DNA of 64,000 nt from Psychrobacter immobilis (GTDB taxonomy: Bacteria; Pseudomonadota; Gammaproteobacteria; Pseudomonadales; Moraxellaceae). The position numbers were made by a program, and so were the translations under genes. The notes under the pieces were generated by a model that did not search any database, had not been told where the DNA came from, and worked only from the letters and a program-made list of their open reading frames with translations. The stretch spans positions 1 to 64,000 of the forward strand of contig NZ_CAJGZN010000004.1 in NCBI RefSeq assembly GCF_904846235.1, written 5' to 3'. Shown in pieces: positions 53,115 to 62,902 of this stretch; within the stretch, counting starts at the first letter, position 1; each line of letters starts with the position of its first letter.

Positions 53115-54758
53115 TTAGTCACCTTTAGCAATCTTAGGTGGCCCTTTTAGCAGATGCTCGTCAACGAACTCATTCGCTGAGTTATGGTCTGCTGACTCAT
53201 CCGTAATAAAGCCTTGCTGCGCTCTATATAGAATCAGACGATCACGACTCAAACCACGCAGTAGCGCATACATCATGACAAAGACTACTAAGGCAAACGG
53301 TAGTCCTGCTACGATAGCTGCCGCCTGTAGAGCAGACAGCCCACCAGCCGCTAGTAAGATAGCAGCGATAACGCCTTCTGTCGTTGCCCAAAATAAGCGC
53401 TGGATTTTCGGTGGGTTGGTATCGCCACCAGCCGTCAACATATCGATGACAAAGCTAGCAGAATCTGACGAGGTCACAAACCATAGCATAATCATGACGA
53501 CAATCAGTAGCGTAATCGGTTTTGCCAATGGGTAGTATTCAACCAACTTAAAGATGGCACTACCAGAATCCGCTTGCACTGCTTCAACCAATCCTGGGCT
53601 AACACCTGACACAGCAGAAGCAAGCTCCATATGAACAGCAACGCCGCCAAAGGTGGTAAACCAGAAGAACAAAATCAGCATTGGAATCAGTAATACACCA
53701 AGCGTAAATTCACGAATCGTACGACCACGAGAGATACGGGCAATAAAGATACCAACGAATGGTGCCCAGCTAACCCACCATGCCCAATAAAATATCGTCC
53801 AACTACTTTGCCAATCTGTACCGCTATAAGACTCACCCCATGTACCTAAAGGTACAATCACAGTCAGATAGTTGCCGATGTTTTCGATAAAACTATCAAA
53901 GATAAATAGCGTTGGTCCTAAGATAACCATAAACGCTAATAAAACGATAGTGAAACCAATATTGATATCACTTAAACGCTTAATACCTTTATCCAAACCC
54001 ATCAAGACTGAAGCTGCTGCTAGCGCTGTGATGAAAGCGATCAAGCCAAACTGTACGGTAAGACTGTTAGGCGTACCAAACAGCTTTTCGAGTCCAGAGT
54101 TGATCTGCATAACTCCAAGTCCAAGCGAGGTAACCACACCAAACATCGTACCAAACACAGCCAAGATATCGACCGTGTGTCCCCAACGACCATAGATCTT
54201 TTTACCAAGTAAAGGATACAAAGTAGATCGAATCGACAATGGCAGGCCGCGACGGAAATGGAAGTACGCTAAAGATAGCGCTACAATCGTATAAATCGCC
54301 CAAGCATGTAGACCCCAATGCATAAATGAGATATTCATTGCTTGCTTGGCGGCTTCTACTGTCTCGGCATCGCCCATTGGTGGTGCCATAAAGTGATACA
54401 GCGGCTCTGCTGTACCCCAATAAACCAGACCAATACCAATACCTGCAGAAAATAGCATGCCAATCCAAGAGAACAGATTGTACTGCGGTCGTTCTGTTTG
54501 GTTACCTAGTCGAATGTCACCATAGCGACTCATTGCCAAGTAAATACAAAGCGCAAGCGCGGTATTGACTAGAATAATGAATAGCCAACCAAACTTATCG
54601 GTAATAAAATTTTGTAAAAAACTAAAAACAGCCCCTGCTGTTTCGGTGAAAAACGCACCGAAAATAATAAAGCCAATAATCAGCAGTGACGATGTAATAA
54701 ACACAGGTTTACTTACCCGCGGAAAAGGTCCTAATCTACCTACTTTTACTTCTTCCAT
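53115..54758 (-). CDS. BCCT family osmolyte transporter, copy 3
   Basis: A 547-residue transporter with the same BCCT hallmarks (GMLFSAGIGIGLVYWGTAEP, WAWWVSWAPFVGIFIARISR). The N terminus is MEEVKVGRLGPFPRVSKPVF, differing from the other two copies only in its first residues, and the ATG at 54758 replaces a longer frame. Its upstream region is unlike that of copies 1 and 2, so it may respond to different signals and could be the original gene. It is the first of the three in transcription order. Confidence 0.93.
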   Translation of the reverse strand: MEEVKVGRLGPFPRVSKPVFITSSLLIIGFIIFGAFFTETAGAVFSFLQNFITDKFGWLFIILVNTALALCIYLAMSRYGDIRLGNQTERPQYNLFSWIGMLFSAGIGIGLVYWGTAEPLYHFMAPPMGDAETVEAAKQAMNISFMHWGLHAWAIYTIVALSLAYFHFRRGLPLSIRSTLYPLLGKKIYGRWGHTVDILAVFGTMFGVVTSLGLGVMQINSGLEKLFGTPNSLTVQFGLIAFITALAAASVLMGLDKGIKRLSDINIGFTIVLLAFMVILGPTLFIFDSFIENIGNYLTVIVPLGTWGESYSGTDWQSSWTIFYWAWWVSWAPFVGIFIARISRGRTIREFTLGVLLIPMLILFFWFTTFGGVAVHMELASAVSGVSPGLVEAVQADSGSAIFKLVEYYPLAKPITLLIVVMIMLWFVTSSDSASFVIDMLTAGGDTNPPKIQRLFWATTEGVIAAILLAAGGLSALQAAAIVAGLPFALVVFVMMYALLRGLSRDRLILYRAQQGFITDESADHNSANEFVDEHLLKGPPKIAKGD

Positions 54759-54936
54759 GTGCAAGTCTCAAATTTCAAGGAACGTTACCTTAACAAAATA
54801 GGTCTTAACTATCAATCTATTACAAAATAAAACTTGATAAAATTATTAATTTACTCTAAAAGAATTGAATAGTTTTATTAAAATAATTAAATATATAGGT
54901 AGGTAAATACGTCCTTAATTCGATGCTATTTAGATG

Positions 54937-56214
54937 TTATTTGGGTAATAATCTGAGTAATTGTGCATCATTACCGTCTTCAAGTGTCCACACTTGCCCG
55001 TCTACTGCTAGCACACTGCGTACACGCTCACCCATGTCATAACGGTAACGCTCAGCCGCGATATTGTCTTCACTTATGCCCACTACGATAAGCGCTTTAG
55101 ACGATAAGCCACTGATAAGCGCATTGCCCTGCCAGCTAGGAAAGTCATTATGAGTACCAGTCGCATAAATGCTCATAGCAGATGGTGATATGACAGGTGT
55201 CCAAGTAATTTTAGGTGCCGTAAACTCTGGCTTTGTGTCATGGTCAGGAATATCTAAACCTGAATAATTGCGTCCATTGGATACCACTGGCCAGCCATAA
55301 TTGTTACCCTTCTCAATAATATTAAATTCATCCCCGCCCTTTGGTCCCATCTCGTGCGCCCAAAGCTGTCCGCTATCGTCAAATGCCATACCAAGCACAT
55401 TGCGATGTCCGATGGTCCAAAACTGTTTGGCCAACTCATTATCAGTAAACGGATTGTCTGTCGGGGTGTTACCATCAGGACTCAACCGTATTATCTTACC
55501 CAAATTACCATTCATGTCTTGTGCTGGGTCTTTGTCTTGACGCTCGCCTGAGCTGATATATAGATAGCGGCCATCGGGCGAAAACAGCAGGCGATGACTA
55601 TAATGTCCTTGCCCCGTAACTTTCGGAGTCTGTTGCCAGATGGGCGTGATATCTTGCAACGTAGGTGTGGCTGTCTCTAATCCTGAGAGTGTCGCCTTGA
55701 TTACTTTAGCGCCAAATTTATTACTATCATTTCCTGTTCCTGCTTCCGCATAACTAAGATAGATGGTATTGGACGTCGCAAAATCCGGAGCCACGATGAT
55801 ATCTCCTAAGCCGCCTTGACCACCGTAAGCGACTGTAGGAACGCCTTCGATTTTGGTCTTATTGCCCGTCGCTGTATCTACGATAAATAGCTCACCTGTT
55901 TTTTGTGTCACCAGTAATTTTGGCGCTTCGTTATCTGCAATGGGTAACGCTGTCATAGCCCAAGGCTCATTAAAGGTAGCGATTGCTTTGGTGGTAAAGT
56001 CAGGCTTGCTAGTCTTTGTTTGTGTGGTGGTTTGTGTGGCGGTTTGAGCATCGTTATCTGAAATGGAAACTTCTTGAGATTCTGTTGCAGTGCTTTTGTT
56101 ATTGCTAGGACTTACTGTAGAAGGGTTAGAGCACGCGGCAGTGCTAAACAGCAATGCTGCAATGATTAGTGGCGAAGTTAAAGGTATATCTATACGTTCA
56201 ATATGGGCTGTCAT
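54937..56214 (-). CDS. PQQ-dependent aldose sugar dehydrogenase lipoprotein (YliI/Asd-like)
   Basis: A 425-residue protein with a lipobox signal (LLFSTAACSNPS), a Thr/Gln-rich linker, then a six-bladed propeller of the soluble glucose dehydrogenase family. Recognisable blade motifs are GGQGGLGDIIVAPDFA, GQGHYSHRLLFSPDGRYLYI (catalytic His), TIGHRNVLGMAFD and HEMGPKGGDEFNIIEKGNNY. It should oxidise aldose sugars in the periplasm with PQQ and calcium. No PQQ synthesis genes are in the window, so the cofactor may be made elsewhere or imported. Confidence 0.9.
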   Translation of the reverse strand: MTAHIERIDIPLTSPLIIAALLFSTAACSNPSTVSPSNNKSTATESQEVSISDNDAQTATQTTTQTKTSKPDFTTKAIATFNEPWAMTALPIADNEAPKLLVTQKTGELFIVDTATGNKTKIEGVPTVAYGGQGGLGDIIVAPDFATSNTIYLSYAEAGTGNDSNKFGAKVIKATLSGLETATPTLQDITPIWQQTPKVTGQGHYSHRLLFSPDGRYLYISSGERQDKDPAQDMNGNLGKIIRLSPDGNTPTDNPFTDNELAKQFWTIGHRNVLGMAFDDSGQLWAHEMGPKGGDEFNIIEKGNNYGWPVVSNGRNYSGLDIPDHDTKPEFTAPKITWTPVISPSAMSIYATGTHNDFPSWQGNALISGLSSKALIVVGISEDNIAAERYRYDMGERVRSVLAVDGQVWTLEDGNDAQLLRLLPK

Positions 56215-56362
56215 CGTTCTGTTTCTCCGTTCAGTTGATACTGGTACTATTAGACATTGATTTAGTTATAGCATAGTCCTGATACTTAAGAGATATTGAA
56301 ATGGTAAAAAAACAGTAACGTAAAACGCGCCTTATAAATAAAAACCGTTCCAAAAATCTTAC

Positions 56363-56399
56363 TCAAACCTATTTAATATTAACTATTAAATAGGTTTGA
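56363..56399. repeat. 16-bp-arm hairpin at the tnpB-distal end of the IS
   Basis: TCAAACCTATTTAATA and TATTAAATAGGTTTGA are perfect 16-base arms around TTAAC. The right arm shares AAATAGG...TTTG with the far end of the element. It may be an element end structure or a terminator that happens to adjoin it. Confidence 0.65.
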
Positions 56400-56540
56400 C
56401 GTTCTCTTTCTGCTTCGTTGTCATGCGCTACCTCTCGTTTGAGATTTAGACTGACCACGACTCCACAGACTTTTTTTAATTGGCGATGGAACTCACCGTC
56501 CAATAAACAGGATTATATGGCTGTTAAAATAACAGTCGCG
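56400..56540 (-). ncRNA. candidate omega-RNA (TnpB guide scaffold)
   Basis: TnpB nucleases use an RNA that begins in the 3' end of tnpB and runs to the element end, with the guide taken from the flank. Here about 110 bases after the tnpB stop keep a coding-like composition (an open frame DGEFHRQLKKVCG then SLNLKREVAHDNEAERERQ) up to the hairpin, as seen in TnpB elements with an RNA scaffold. Extent and folding are inferred by position, not computed. Confidence 0.4.
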
Positions 56541-57667
56541 TTATTTAAAATATTGATGCTGGCGTTGAGGTCACGGTCATGAGAAGCCTGACAGTTAGGG
56601 CATAACCACTCACGCATTTTCAATGTTAGCTGATCTTTACCAAGGATATGATTACAGTTTGAGCAAGTTTTTGAGCTTGGGTAAAAACGCCCAACCGATT
56701 TAACCGTCTTGCCTTGCCCATTGGCTTTGTAGATAAGCTGACGCTTAAATTCAAAGAAACCCAAGTCACTGATTGCTCTTGATAATCGCCTGTTCTTAAC
56801 CATACCTTTGACGTTCAAATCCTCAATCGCAATCACATCGAACGTTTTAATCAAATCGGAGGTTATTTTGTGCAAAGAATCTTGTCTAATACATCTGATT
56901 TTATAGTGCAAACGAGAGAGCTTGGTTTTCGCTTTTTCTCTGTTTTTACTGCCTTTTTTAGTGCGACTAAGCGTTTTGTTTAGGGTTCTTAGTTTTTTAA
57001 GGTTTGTCTTGAGCGGTTTTGGTGCTTTAATTTTGGTGCCGTCCGATAAAACTAACAAGTCGGTAATGCCAAGATCGATACCAACGCTTTTACCTGTCTT
57101 TTTAGTGGTAAGTACAGCTTTTTGTATTTCAACAGCCACACTAACAAACCACTTACCACCACGTTTAGAGATGGTGGCTGACATGATCTTACCTTCAAAA
57201 CGTAAAATTTCTTTTAAGCGAACCCAGCCCAAGTTTGGGATACGAATGGATTTACCTTTGATGGCAAATTGGTCGTTGGATAAACTAAATCTGTCGTCAC
57301 GGCCTTTTTTACGAGCGGTTGGATACTTCGCTAAGCCTTTAAAGAAGTTGTTATAAGCATCACCCAATTGCATGATTGCCGCTTGCGGAGCACATTTGGT
57401 GACCTCTAGCATATAAGGAAATAATTCACGCTTAATGGCATTCAATTCGCGCCTGAGCTTCGCTTGTGAGGGTTTGTTTAGCTTTTTGGCATCAATTTCA
57501 ATGCCTGTGACCAAACACGCATCACGGTACGCCTTGTCAAGCGCATACTGCCGTTGCCACTCATGCAAAGCCCAGTTGTAGGCTTTTCTCGCCACGCCAC
57601 AAGCACGAGCAAGATGATTTGCCTGTACGTTGTTAGGTTTGAGTTCGATTGAGTGACCACGGATCAT
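56513..57667 (-). CDS. tnpB: TnpB RNA-guided nuclease of the IS607 element
   Basis: A 384-residue TnpB with all RuvC acids present: Asp198 (SVGIDLGITDLLVL), Glu282 (IAIEDLNVKGM) and Asp366 (HDRDLNASINI). The zinc ribbon is CSNCNHILGKDQ and CPNCQ (Cys335, 338, 356, 359). It opens with GHSIELKPNNVQANHLARAC, the N-terminal wedge region. Length is normal, so the protein looks active. TnpB cuts DNA at sites matching its omega-RNA guide and helps keep the element in place. The start overlaps the tnpA stop (ATGA). Confidence 0.92.
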   Translation of the reverse strand: MIRGHSIELKPNNVQANHLARACGVARKAYNWALHEWQRQYALDKAYRDACLVTGIEIDAKKLNKPSQAKLRRELNAIKRELFPYMLEVTKCAPQAAIMQLGDAYNNFFKGLAKYPTARKKGRDDRFSLSNDQFAIKGKSIRIPNLGWVRLKEILRFEGKIMSATISKRGGKWFVSVAVEIQKAVLTTKKTGKSVGIDLGITDLLVLSDGTKIKAPKPLKTNLKKLRTLNKTLSRTKKGSKNREKAKTKLSRLHYKIRCIRQDSLHKITSDLIKTFDVIAIEDLNVKGMVKNRRLSRAISDLGFFEFKRQLIYKANGQGKTVKSVGRFYPSSKTCSNCNHILGKDQLTLKMREWLCPNCQASHDRDLNASINILNNATVILTAI

Positions 57668-58275
57668 AATGCTTTTTTAACCGCCTCTATTAACTGTTGG
57701 TTTTTCTTGCTGCGAGAGCCGTAGAGTCTTGCTGAAAATACGGTGATAATCTCCAATACATCTTGTGCTAATTCTTGCTCAAAACTAAGCTCCTCACCCT
57801 CATTGATTATTACCACTTCAACGTCACAAGCCTCACACAACATGAAAACCAGTCCAGCACCAAATCGCAAAAGCCTGTCTTTATGGGTAATTACCAGCCG
57901 TTCAACTTGATTGTCCAGTATGTCGTCAAGCAGGCTTTTCAAGCCTTTCTTTTTATAATTCACTCCAGTATCAAGATCGGTAATCGTCTCAAAAGTCCAG
58001 CCTTGCTTAGCGCAATAAAGTTCCAAAACTTGAGATTGGCGAAGTAAGTCGTCTTTTTGATTACGACTCGATACACGAGCATAAGCAATGGTTTTTCTGT
58101 CTAATTTAGGTGGTGTATTCAAAGAATGTGGTCTGATTTCACTTAAATCATATCGCCTATGCCCGTTTTCGGTTCGCTTGGCGACTAACGTACCATCCTC
58201 ATCCCAACGTCTTAATGTGGATTGAGCAACCCCGAAATGTTTGGCAGCCTCCCCAATACTAACCAGTTTCCCCAT
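57664..58275 (-). CDS. tnpA: IS607-family serine recombinase transposase
   Basis: A 203-residue transposase. The first 40 residues are a MerR-like helix-turn-helix (LVSIGEAAKHFGVAQSTLRR, then GHRRYDLSEI). The resolvase domain follows with the catalytic Ser near residue 69-70 (IAYARVSSRNQKDDLLRQ), DTGVNYKKKGLKSLLDDIL and VERLVITHKDRLLRFG. This N-terminal DNA-binding order is diagnostic of IS607. It inserts through a covalent serine intermediate without target duplication. Confidence 0.92.
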   Translation of the reverse strand: MGKLVSIGEAAKHFGVAQSTLRRWDEDGTLVAKRTENGHRRYDLSEIRPHSLNTPPKLDRKTIAYARVSSRNQKDDLLRQSQVLELYCAKQGWTFETITDLDTGVNYKKKGLKSLLDDILDNQVERLVITHKDRLLRFGAGLVFMLCEACDVEVVIINEGEELSFEQELAQDVLEIITVFSARLYGSRSKKNQQLIEAVKKAL

Positions 58276-58438
58276 AACTCGCTCTCTATATAATAGATAT
58301 AATTTATCTTTTATAGTAATAAATAGGTAGGTTTGTATATATTTTATTTAACTGTTTGCAACCCCTTACCTACGCTTGCAGATAAGGGGCTGATTTTAAG
58401 AGTATCGTTAGGTCATAAAGACATCGATGCCAATGTGA

Positions 58439-61036
58439 TTAGCTCATTCTAAGCTTATCAAAAGTTAGCTTGTCATCGGCACCCACATCGACTTTGATAA
58501 TATCACCAGCGACAAAATCCCCTGCTAATAGTTTCAATGACAATGGGTTTTCGATCTCTTGTTGAATGGCACGCTTCAAAGGACGAGCGCCATAAACAGG
58601 GTCATAACCCACCGCAACCAATTTATTCATCGCATCTGCTGACAGCTCAATATCCATCTCACGCTCTTGTATACGCTGACGTAATCGATCCAGTTGAATA
58701 TCCGCAATACCTGCCATCTGCGACATACCAAGCGGATGGAAAACTACGATTTCGTCAATACGGTTGACGAACTCTGGACGAAAATGCTGCCCAACAGAAT
58801 CCATTACTTCCGCTTTGATATCCTCATAGCTCTCACCAACCATCTCTTGAATCTTATGTGAACCCAAGTTACTGGTCATGATAATCACGGTGTTTTTGAA
58901 ATCTACCACCCGACCTTGCGAATCGGTTAAGCGACCATCGTCCAATACTTGCAGTAAGATGTTGAACACATCAGGATGCGCTTTTTCTACTTCATCGAAC
59001 AATATGACACTATATGGCTTACGGCGTACTGCTTCCGTTAATGTACCGCCCTCTTCATAACCGACATAACCTGGAGGCGCGCCCACTAAGCGGCTGACAC
59101 TGTGTTTTTCCATATACTCACTCATGTCGATACGTACAATCGCATCTTCAGAGTCAAACAAGAAGTTTGCTAGTGACTTAGTCAGCTCAGTTTTACCAAC
59201 ACCAGTAGGTCCCAGAAATAAGAACGAACCAGAAGGACGATTGGGATCAGATAAGCCTGCACGGCTACGACGTACCGCATTGGCCACCGATTCGACCGCT
59301 TCGTTTTGACCGATGACACGCTCATGGAGCTTTTCTTCCATTGCGATCATCTTGTCACGCTCGCCTTGCATCATTTTGCTGACTGGAATACCAGTAGCGG
59401 CCGCAACCACTTCGGCGATTTCGTTGTCTGTCACCTTGTTACGTAACAATTTCACACCGCTACCTTCACCTGTCTGCTCTTTTTGCTCAGCCAAATCAGA
59501 CTCATGAATACGACGTTCTAACTGCGGAATGGTTTCGTATTGCAGCTTACTCATGGTCTCGTAATCGCCTTCGCGGCTGGCTTTGTCATACGCAATACGG
59601 GCTTTATCTAGCTCGTCTTTTAGCTGTTGACTGCCTTTGACCAGTGCTTTCTCTGCCTGCCAAACCTCGTTGAGATCAGCATACTCTTTTTCCAATTCCG
59701 CTATTTGCGTATCGAGCACTTTACGCTCGGCTTGCGCGCCAGCATCTTCTTCATTTTTGAGCACTTCACGCTGCATTTTTAATTGAATCAAACGGCTATC
59801 AAGCTTACCTAATGATTCAGGCTTGCTATCCATCTCCATGCGCAGACGACTGGCCGCTTCGTCAATTAAATCAATCGCTTTATCTGGTAGCTTACGGTCA
59901 GTGATATAGCGATGACTCATGCGCGCAGCAGCGATAATGGCACTATCTTGAATATCGACGCCATGATGCAGCTCGTAACGCTCTTTTAGACCACGTAATA
60001 TCGCAATGGTATCTTCGACCGTTGGCTCATCGACTAGTACTTTTTGGAAACGACGCTCAAGCGCTGCATCTTTTTCGATGTACTTGCGGTATTCATCAAG
60101 CGTCGTCGCTCCGACACAATGCAGCTCACCGCGTGCCAATGCAGGTTTTAGCATATTACCCGCATCCATTGCACCTTCAGATTTACCCGCACCAACCATC
60201 GTATGTAGCTCATCGATGAATAGGATGACATTGCCTTCTTGCTTGGCCAAATCACTGAGTACGCTTTTGAGGCGCTCTTCAAACTCACCACGGAATTTTG
60301 CCCCAGCGATTAGCGCTCCCAAATCTAACGACAGCACTTCTTTACGGCGCAGACCTTCTGGTACGTCACCATTGATAATTTTTTGTGCCAAACCTTCGAC
60401 GATGGCTGTTTTACCAACGCCCGGCTCACCAATCAGCACAGGGTTATTCTTGGTACGGCGTGACAGCACCTGAATAGTACGGCGGATCTCTTCGTCACGG
60501 CCAATGACAGGATCTAGCTTGCCAAGCTCTGCTTGTTCAGTCAGATTGATCGTATATTTATTGAGTGCATCACGCTGATCTTCTGCGTTTTGGTTATTCA
60601 CTGTATCATCACCGCGTAATTGCTCAATCACCGCTTTTAGTTTGCTTGCTGTCACTCCAGCACTTTCAAATATCTTTTTGGTTTCGCCTTGCTCAGCGAG
60701 TGCCAACATCACCCATTCTGTTGCGATAAAATCATCGCCTTCTTTCTGCGCCTGACGATCGGCCAAGTTCAATATTTTGACCGAGTTTGGGTTTAGGTTG
60801 ACGTCACCTGTAGGCTCCGAAATGGTCGCTTGGTTATCTAATGCTTTGGCCACGCCATTTTTTAGCGCTGGAATAGAAGCGCCTGCTTGTTGGCAGATAG
60901 ATAAATTAGACTCATCTTGTAGCAAAACTGCAAGCAAATGTACAGGATCAATGCCCGTGTGATCGCGACCTAACGCTAGGCTCTGAGCTTCTTGAATCGC
61001 TGATTGCAGTTTTTGAGTGAATTTCTCAAATCTCAT
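58439..61036 (-). CDS. clpB: ATP-dependent disaggregase ClpB
   Basis: An 865-residue Hsp104-type chaperone. The N domain is followed by the first AAA module (Walker [10 protein letters not shown] with Lys209), a long coiled-coil middle domain (residues about 410-525) and the second module ([18 protein letters not shown], arginine finger region [18 protein letters not shown]). No ClpP-binding loop is seen, as expected for ClpB. It extracts proteins from aggregates with DnaK. The start ATG has AAAGGA upstream. I did not find a clear sigma32 promoter. Confidence 0.97.
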   Translation of the reverse strand: MRFEKFTQKLQSAIQEAQSLALGRDHTGIDPVHLLAVLLQDESNLSICQQAGASIPALKNGVAKALDNQATISEPTGDVNLNPNSVKILNLADRQAQKEGDDFIATEWVMLALAEQGETKKIFESAGVTASKLKAVIEQLRGDDTVNNQNAEDQRDALNKYTINLTEQAELGKLDPVIGRDEEIRRTIQVLSRRTKNNPVLIGEPGVGKTAIVEGLAQKIINGDVPEGLRRKEVLSLDLGALIAGAKFRGEFEERLKSVLSDLAKQEGNVILFIDELHTMVGAGKSEGAMDAGNMLKPALARGELHCVGATTLDEYRKYIEKDAALERRFQKVLVDEPTVEDTIAILRGLKERYELHHGVDIQDSAIIAAARMSHRYITDRKLPDKAIDLIDEAASRLRMEMDSKPESLGKLDSRLIQLKMQREVLKNEEDAGAQAERKVLDTQIAELEKEYADLNEVWQAEKALVKGSQQLKDELDKARIAYDKASREGDYETMSKLQYETIPQLERRIHESDLAEQKEQTGEGSGVKLLRNKVTDNEIAEVVAAATGIPVSKMMQGERDKMIAMEEKLHERVIGQNEAVESVANAVRRSRAGLSDPNRPSGSFLFLGPTGVGKTELTKSLANFLFDSEDAIVRIDMSEYMEKHSVSRLVGAPPGYVGYEEGGTLTEAVRRKPYSVILFDEVEKAHPDVFNILLQVLDDGRLTDSQGRVVDFKNTVIIMTSNLGSHKIQEMVGESYEDIKAEVMDSVGQHFRPEFVNRIDEIVVFHPLGMSQMAGIADIQLDRLRQRIQEREMDIELSADAMNKLVAVGYDPVYGARPLKRAIQQEIENPLSLKLLAGDFVAGDIIKVDVGADDKLTFDKLRMS

Positions 61037-61345
61037 GTTTATATCCTTTTATAATTAGTATTTTTAGTGGAACTTCTAGGGACTATTTTAGTCTAGTGCC
61101 CACTGTTATCTGTCACTTATATAAGGTATATATACACCTATTTCAAGACGATTACCAAATAAAACCTTACTTAAGACAATGATATTTATTATTAATAATA
61201 TTTAAATGGGCTATTAATACTAGTTAAAGGAAGTTAGTAGATAAGAAACGTCATCTTATTGATATAAATTGAAGAGAAATCTCCGTTGAATACGGTAATA
61301 AGCAATGCATTTATTTAGTCTAGACCCAATCATAATCCGACTATT
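61037..61345. other. intergenic region upstream of clpB
   Basis: No gene. Contains a symmetrical GACTA-TTT-TAGTC (61081-61093) within a larger imperfect repeat flanked by GGG and CCC (61079-61101), about 45 bases upstream of the clpB start. Possible regulatory site. A consensus heat-shock promoter is not visible. Confidence 0.4.
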
Positions 61346-61927
61346 CTACTCCACGATTTCGATAGGAGTACCAAGTATCACCGCTGCCATAATTTCATCC
61401 ATCTCATCATTGGTAACCGCGATACAACCATCTGTCCAATCGCGTCGTTGATTCAACCAGCCCAAATGTCCAAAGCCATTCATTTGCCCATGAATCATGA
61501 TATCGCCGCCCGGATTGACCCCTAATGAATTCACTCGTGCCTTGTCTTCATCATTAGGATAGCTAATATGGATAGAGCGATGGGCAATAGAGTTCTCGTT
61601 TTTATAATCTAAGGTATAAATCCCAACGGGCGTACGCTGATCGCCTTCTTGTTGCTTATGACCTGATGGACTGCCCCCTAGCGCAATACGATACCACCTA
61701 ATGACTTTACCACCGCTCATTAGCTTTAAGATACGATCTGATTTGTCGACGAAGACTCGATCAATCACTATAGAGGAAGGAATGGGGTTTTCGGGTTTTG
61801 AGGTGCTTTTGACATAAGCAATAGCGCTGGTGCTGACAATAGCAGCAAGACTAAGACCAATGATAATGGGCAACCAAGGCGTACGCTGCTCATTTGATGA
61901 GTAAGATTTCTTATAAAAAAATGGCAT
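61346..61927 (-). CDS. L,D-transpeptidase family (YkuD) protein
   Basis: A 193-residue protein with an N-terminal membrane anchor (WLPIIIGLSLAAIVSTSAIA) and a YkuD domain. The catalytic His is residue 146 (MIHGQMNGFGHLG) and the Cys is 168 (DWTDGCIAVTNDEMDEI). The fold probably cross-links or trims peptidoglycan in the periplasm, or attaches proteins to it. Family length is typical of YafK-like members. It is a single gene. Confidence 0.88.
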   Translation of the reverse strand: MPFFYKKSYSSNEQRTPWLPIIIGLSLAAIVSTSAIAYVKSTSKPENPIPSSIVIDRVFVDKSDRILKLMSGGKVIRWYRIALGGSPSGHKQQEGDQRTPVGIYTLDYKNENSIAHRSIHISYPNDEDKARVNSLGVNPGGDIMIHGQMNGFGHLGWLNQRRDWTDGCIAVTNDEMDEIMAAVILGTPIEIVE

Positions 61928-62038
61928 AGACTTTGATTCCCATAATTAATTTTTTGTCATTAATCATATGTATTAAAGCACTATGCCAGATTCTGTAGAT
62001 ACGTTTTGTGCAAAAATGATGAATCACTCACTAGACTG

Positions 62039-62830
62039 CTACACCATGCGAATCGCACCATCTAAGCGAATGACTTCACCATTTAGGTAAGCATTATCGA
62101 TGATATGAGTGACCAATTTGGCAAACTCATTGGGAGCGCCTAAACGTTTAGGGTATGGCACACCTGCCTCTAGCTGCTCTCGTGCCTTTTCAGGAATGCT
62201 TTCCATCATCGGCGTAGCAAAGACACCTGGTGCGATGGTCATTACGCGAATACCATGACGTGCTAGCTCGCGAGCAAGTGGCAAGGTTAAACCAACCACG
62301 CCTGCTTTAGACGATGAATAGCTGGCTTGACCTACTTGTCCGTCAAAGGCTGCGATAGAGGCTGTATTAATAATAATACCTTGATCTACATTCTTCTCTA
62401 CATGGTCGCCTGCACTACTGTCATTCGCTATACGCTTGGCAATGCTAGCAGCAACCAAACGGGCAACATTGAATGAACCGACCAAATTAATATTGACCCC
62501 GCGACTAAATGCCTCAAGCTCTGCCGGATTGTTATCGCGATCTAGCAGTTTTTGTACCACTACAATACCAGCACAGTTGATTGAACCTTGTAGGCCGCCG
62601 AAAGCTGACTCTGCCATGTCGACCGCTGACTGCACTTCATCACCGTTAGTGATATCACAGCGTACAAAACGCGCACTATCACCTAACTCAGCGATCAATG
62701 CTTGCCCAGCAGATTCATTTAAATCAGCGATAACGACGTTGCCACCTTGACTTACGATCGCCCGAGCCACTGACTCTCCCAAACCTGATGCACCGCCTGT
62801 GACCAAAAAGCTGTTTTCTTTAACTTGCAT
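62039..62830 (-). CDS. SDR family, 3-hydroxyacyl-CoA dehydrogenase type II-like (HSD17B10-like)
   Basis: A 263-residue short-chain dehydrogenase. VTGGASGLGESVARAIVSQG and VVIADLNE (Asp after strand two, NAD-type), NCAGIVVVQKLLD with a family insert, the catalytic Ser in NTASIAAFDGQVG and YSSSKAGVVG. The GQVGQASYSSSKAG and IAPGVFATPMM pattern matches 3-hydroxy-2-methylbutyryl-CoA dehydrogenases. It lies 72 bases downstream of an acyl-CoA ligase gene, so the two probably handle a branched acid. Confidence 0.88.
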   Translation of the reverse strand: MQVKENSFLVTGGASGLGESVARAIVSQGGNVVIADLNESAGQALIAELGDSARFVRCDITNGDEVQSAVDMAESAFGGLQGSINCAGIVVVQKLLDRDNNPAELEAFSRGVNINLVGSFNVARLVAASIAKRIANDSSAGDHVEKNVDQGIIINTASIAAFDGQVGQASYSSSKAGVVGLTLPLARELARHGIRVMTIAPGVFATPMMESIPEKAREQLEAGVPYPKRLGAPNEFAKLVTHIIDNAYLNGEVIRLDGAIRMV

Positions 62831-62902
62831 GATTATTCCTTTAAATTTTTGCTTCTTATTAGATATTTTTCTATTAAATTTATGTAAGTTTTACCAAATT
62901 AT

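Larger units (their letters stand above)
56363..58345 (-). mobile_element. IS607-family insertion sequence (serine recombinase plus TnpB)
   Basis: A complete element: tnpA (MerR-like HTH plus serine recombinase) overlapping tnpB by four bases, flanked by related sequences. The left side carries TAATAAATAGGTAGGTTTG (58317-58335) and the right side TATTAAATAGGTTTG (56384-56398), the kind of subterminal sites an IS607 transposase could bind. IS607 elements lack terminal inverted repeats and duplications, so exact ends cannot be set by eye. Both reading frames are intact. It lies between clpB and the aldose dehydrogenase gene. Confidence 0.75.

Noticed and set aside
56400-56512. Continuation of the TnpB protein after its stop
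   Set aside because: A stop codon at 56513 ends the frame; the following open frame is more likely the RNA scaffold region.
61037-61345. Sigma32 heat-shock promoter for clpB
   Set aside because: No CTTGAAA / CCCCAT pair at proper spacing was found.
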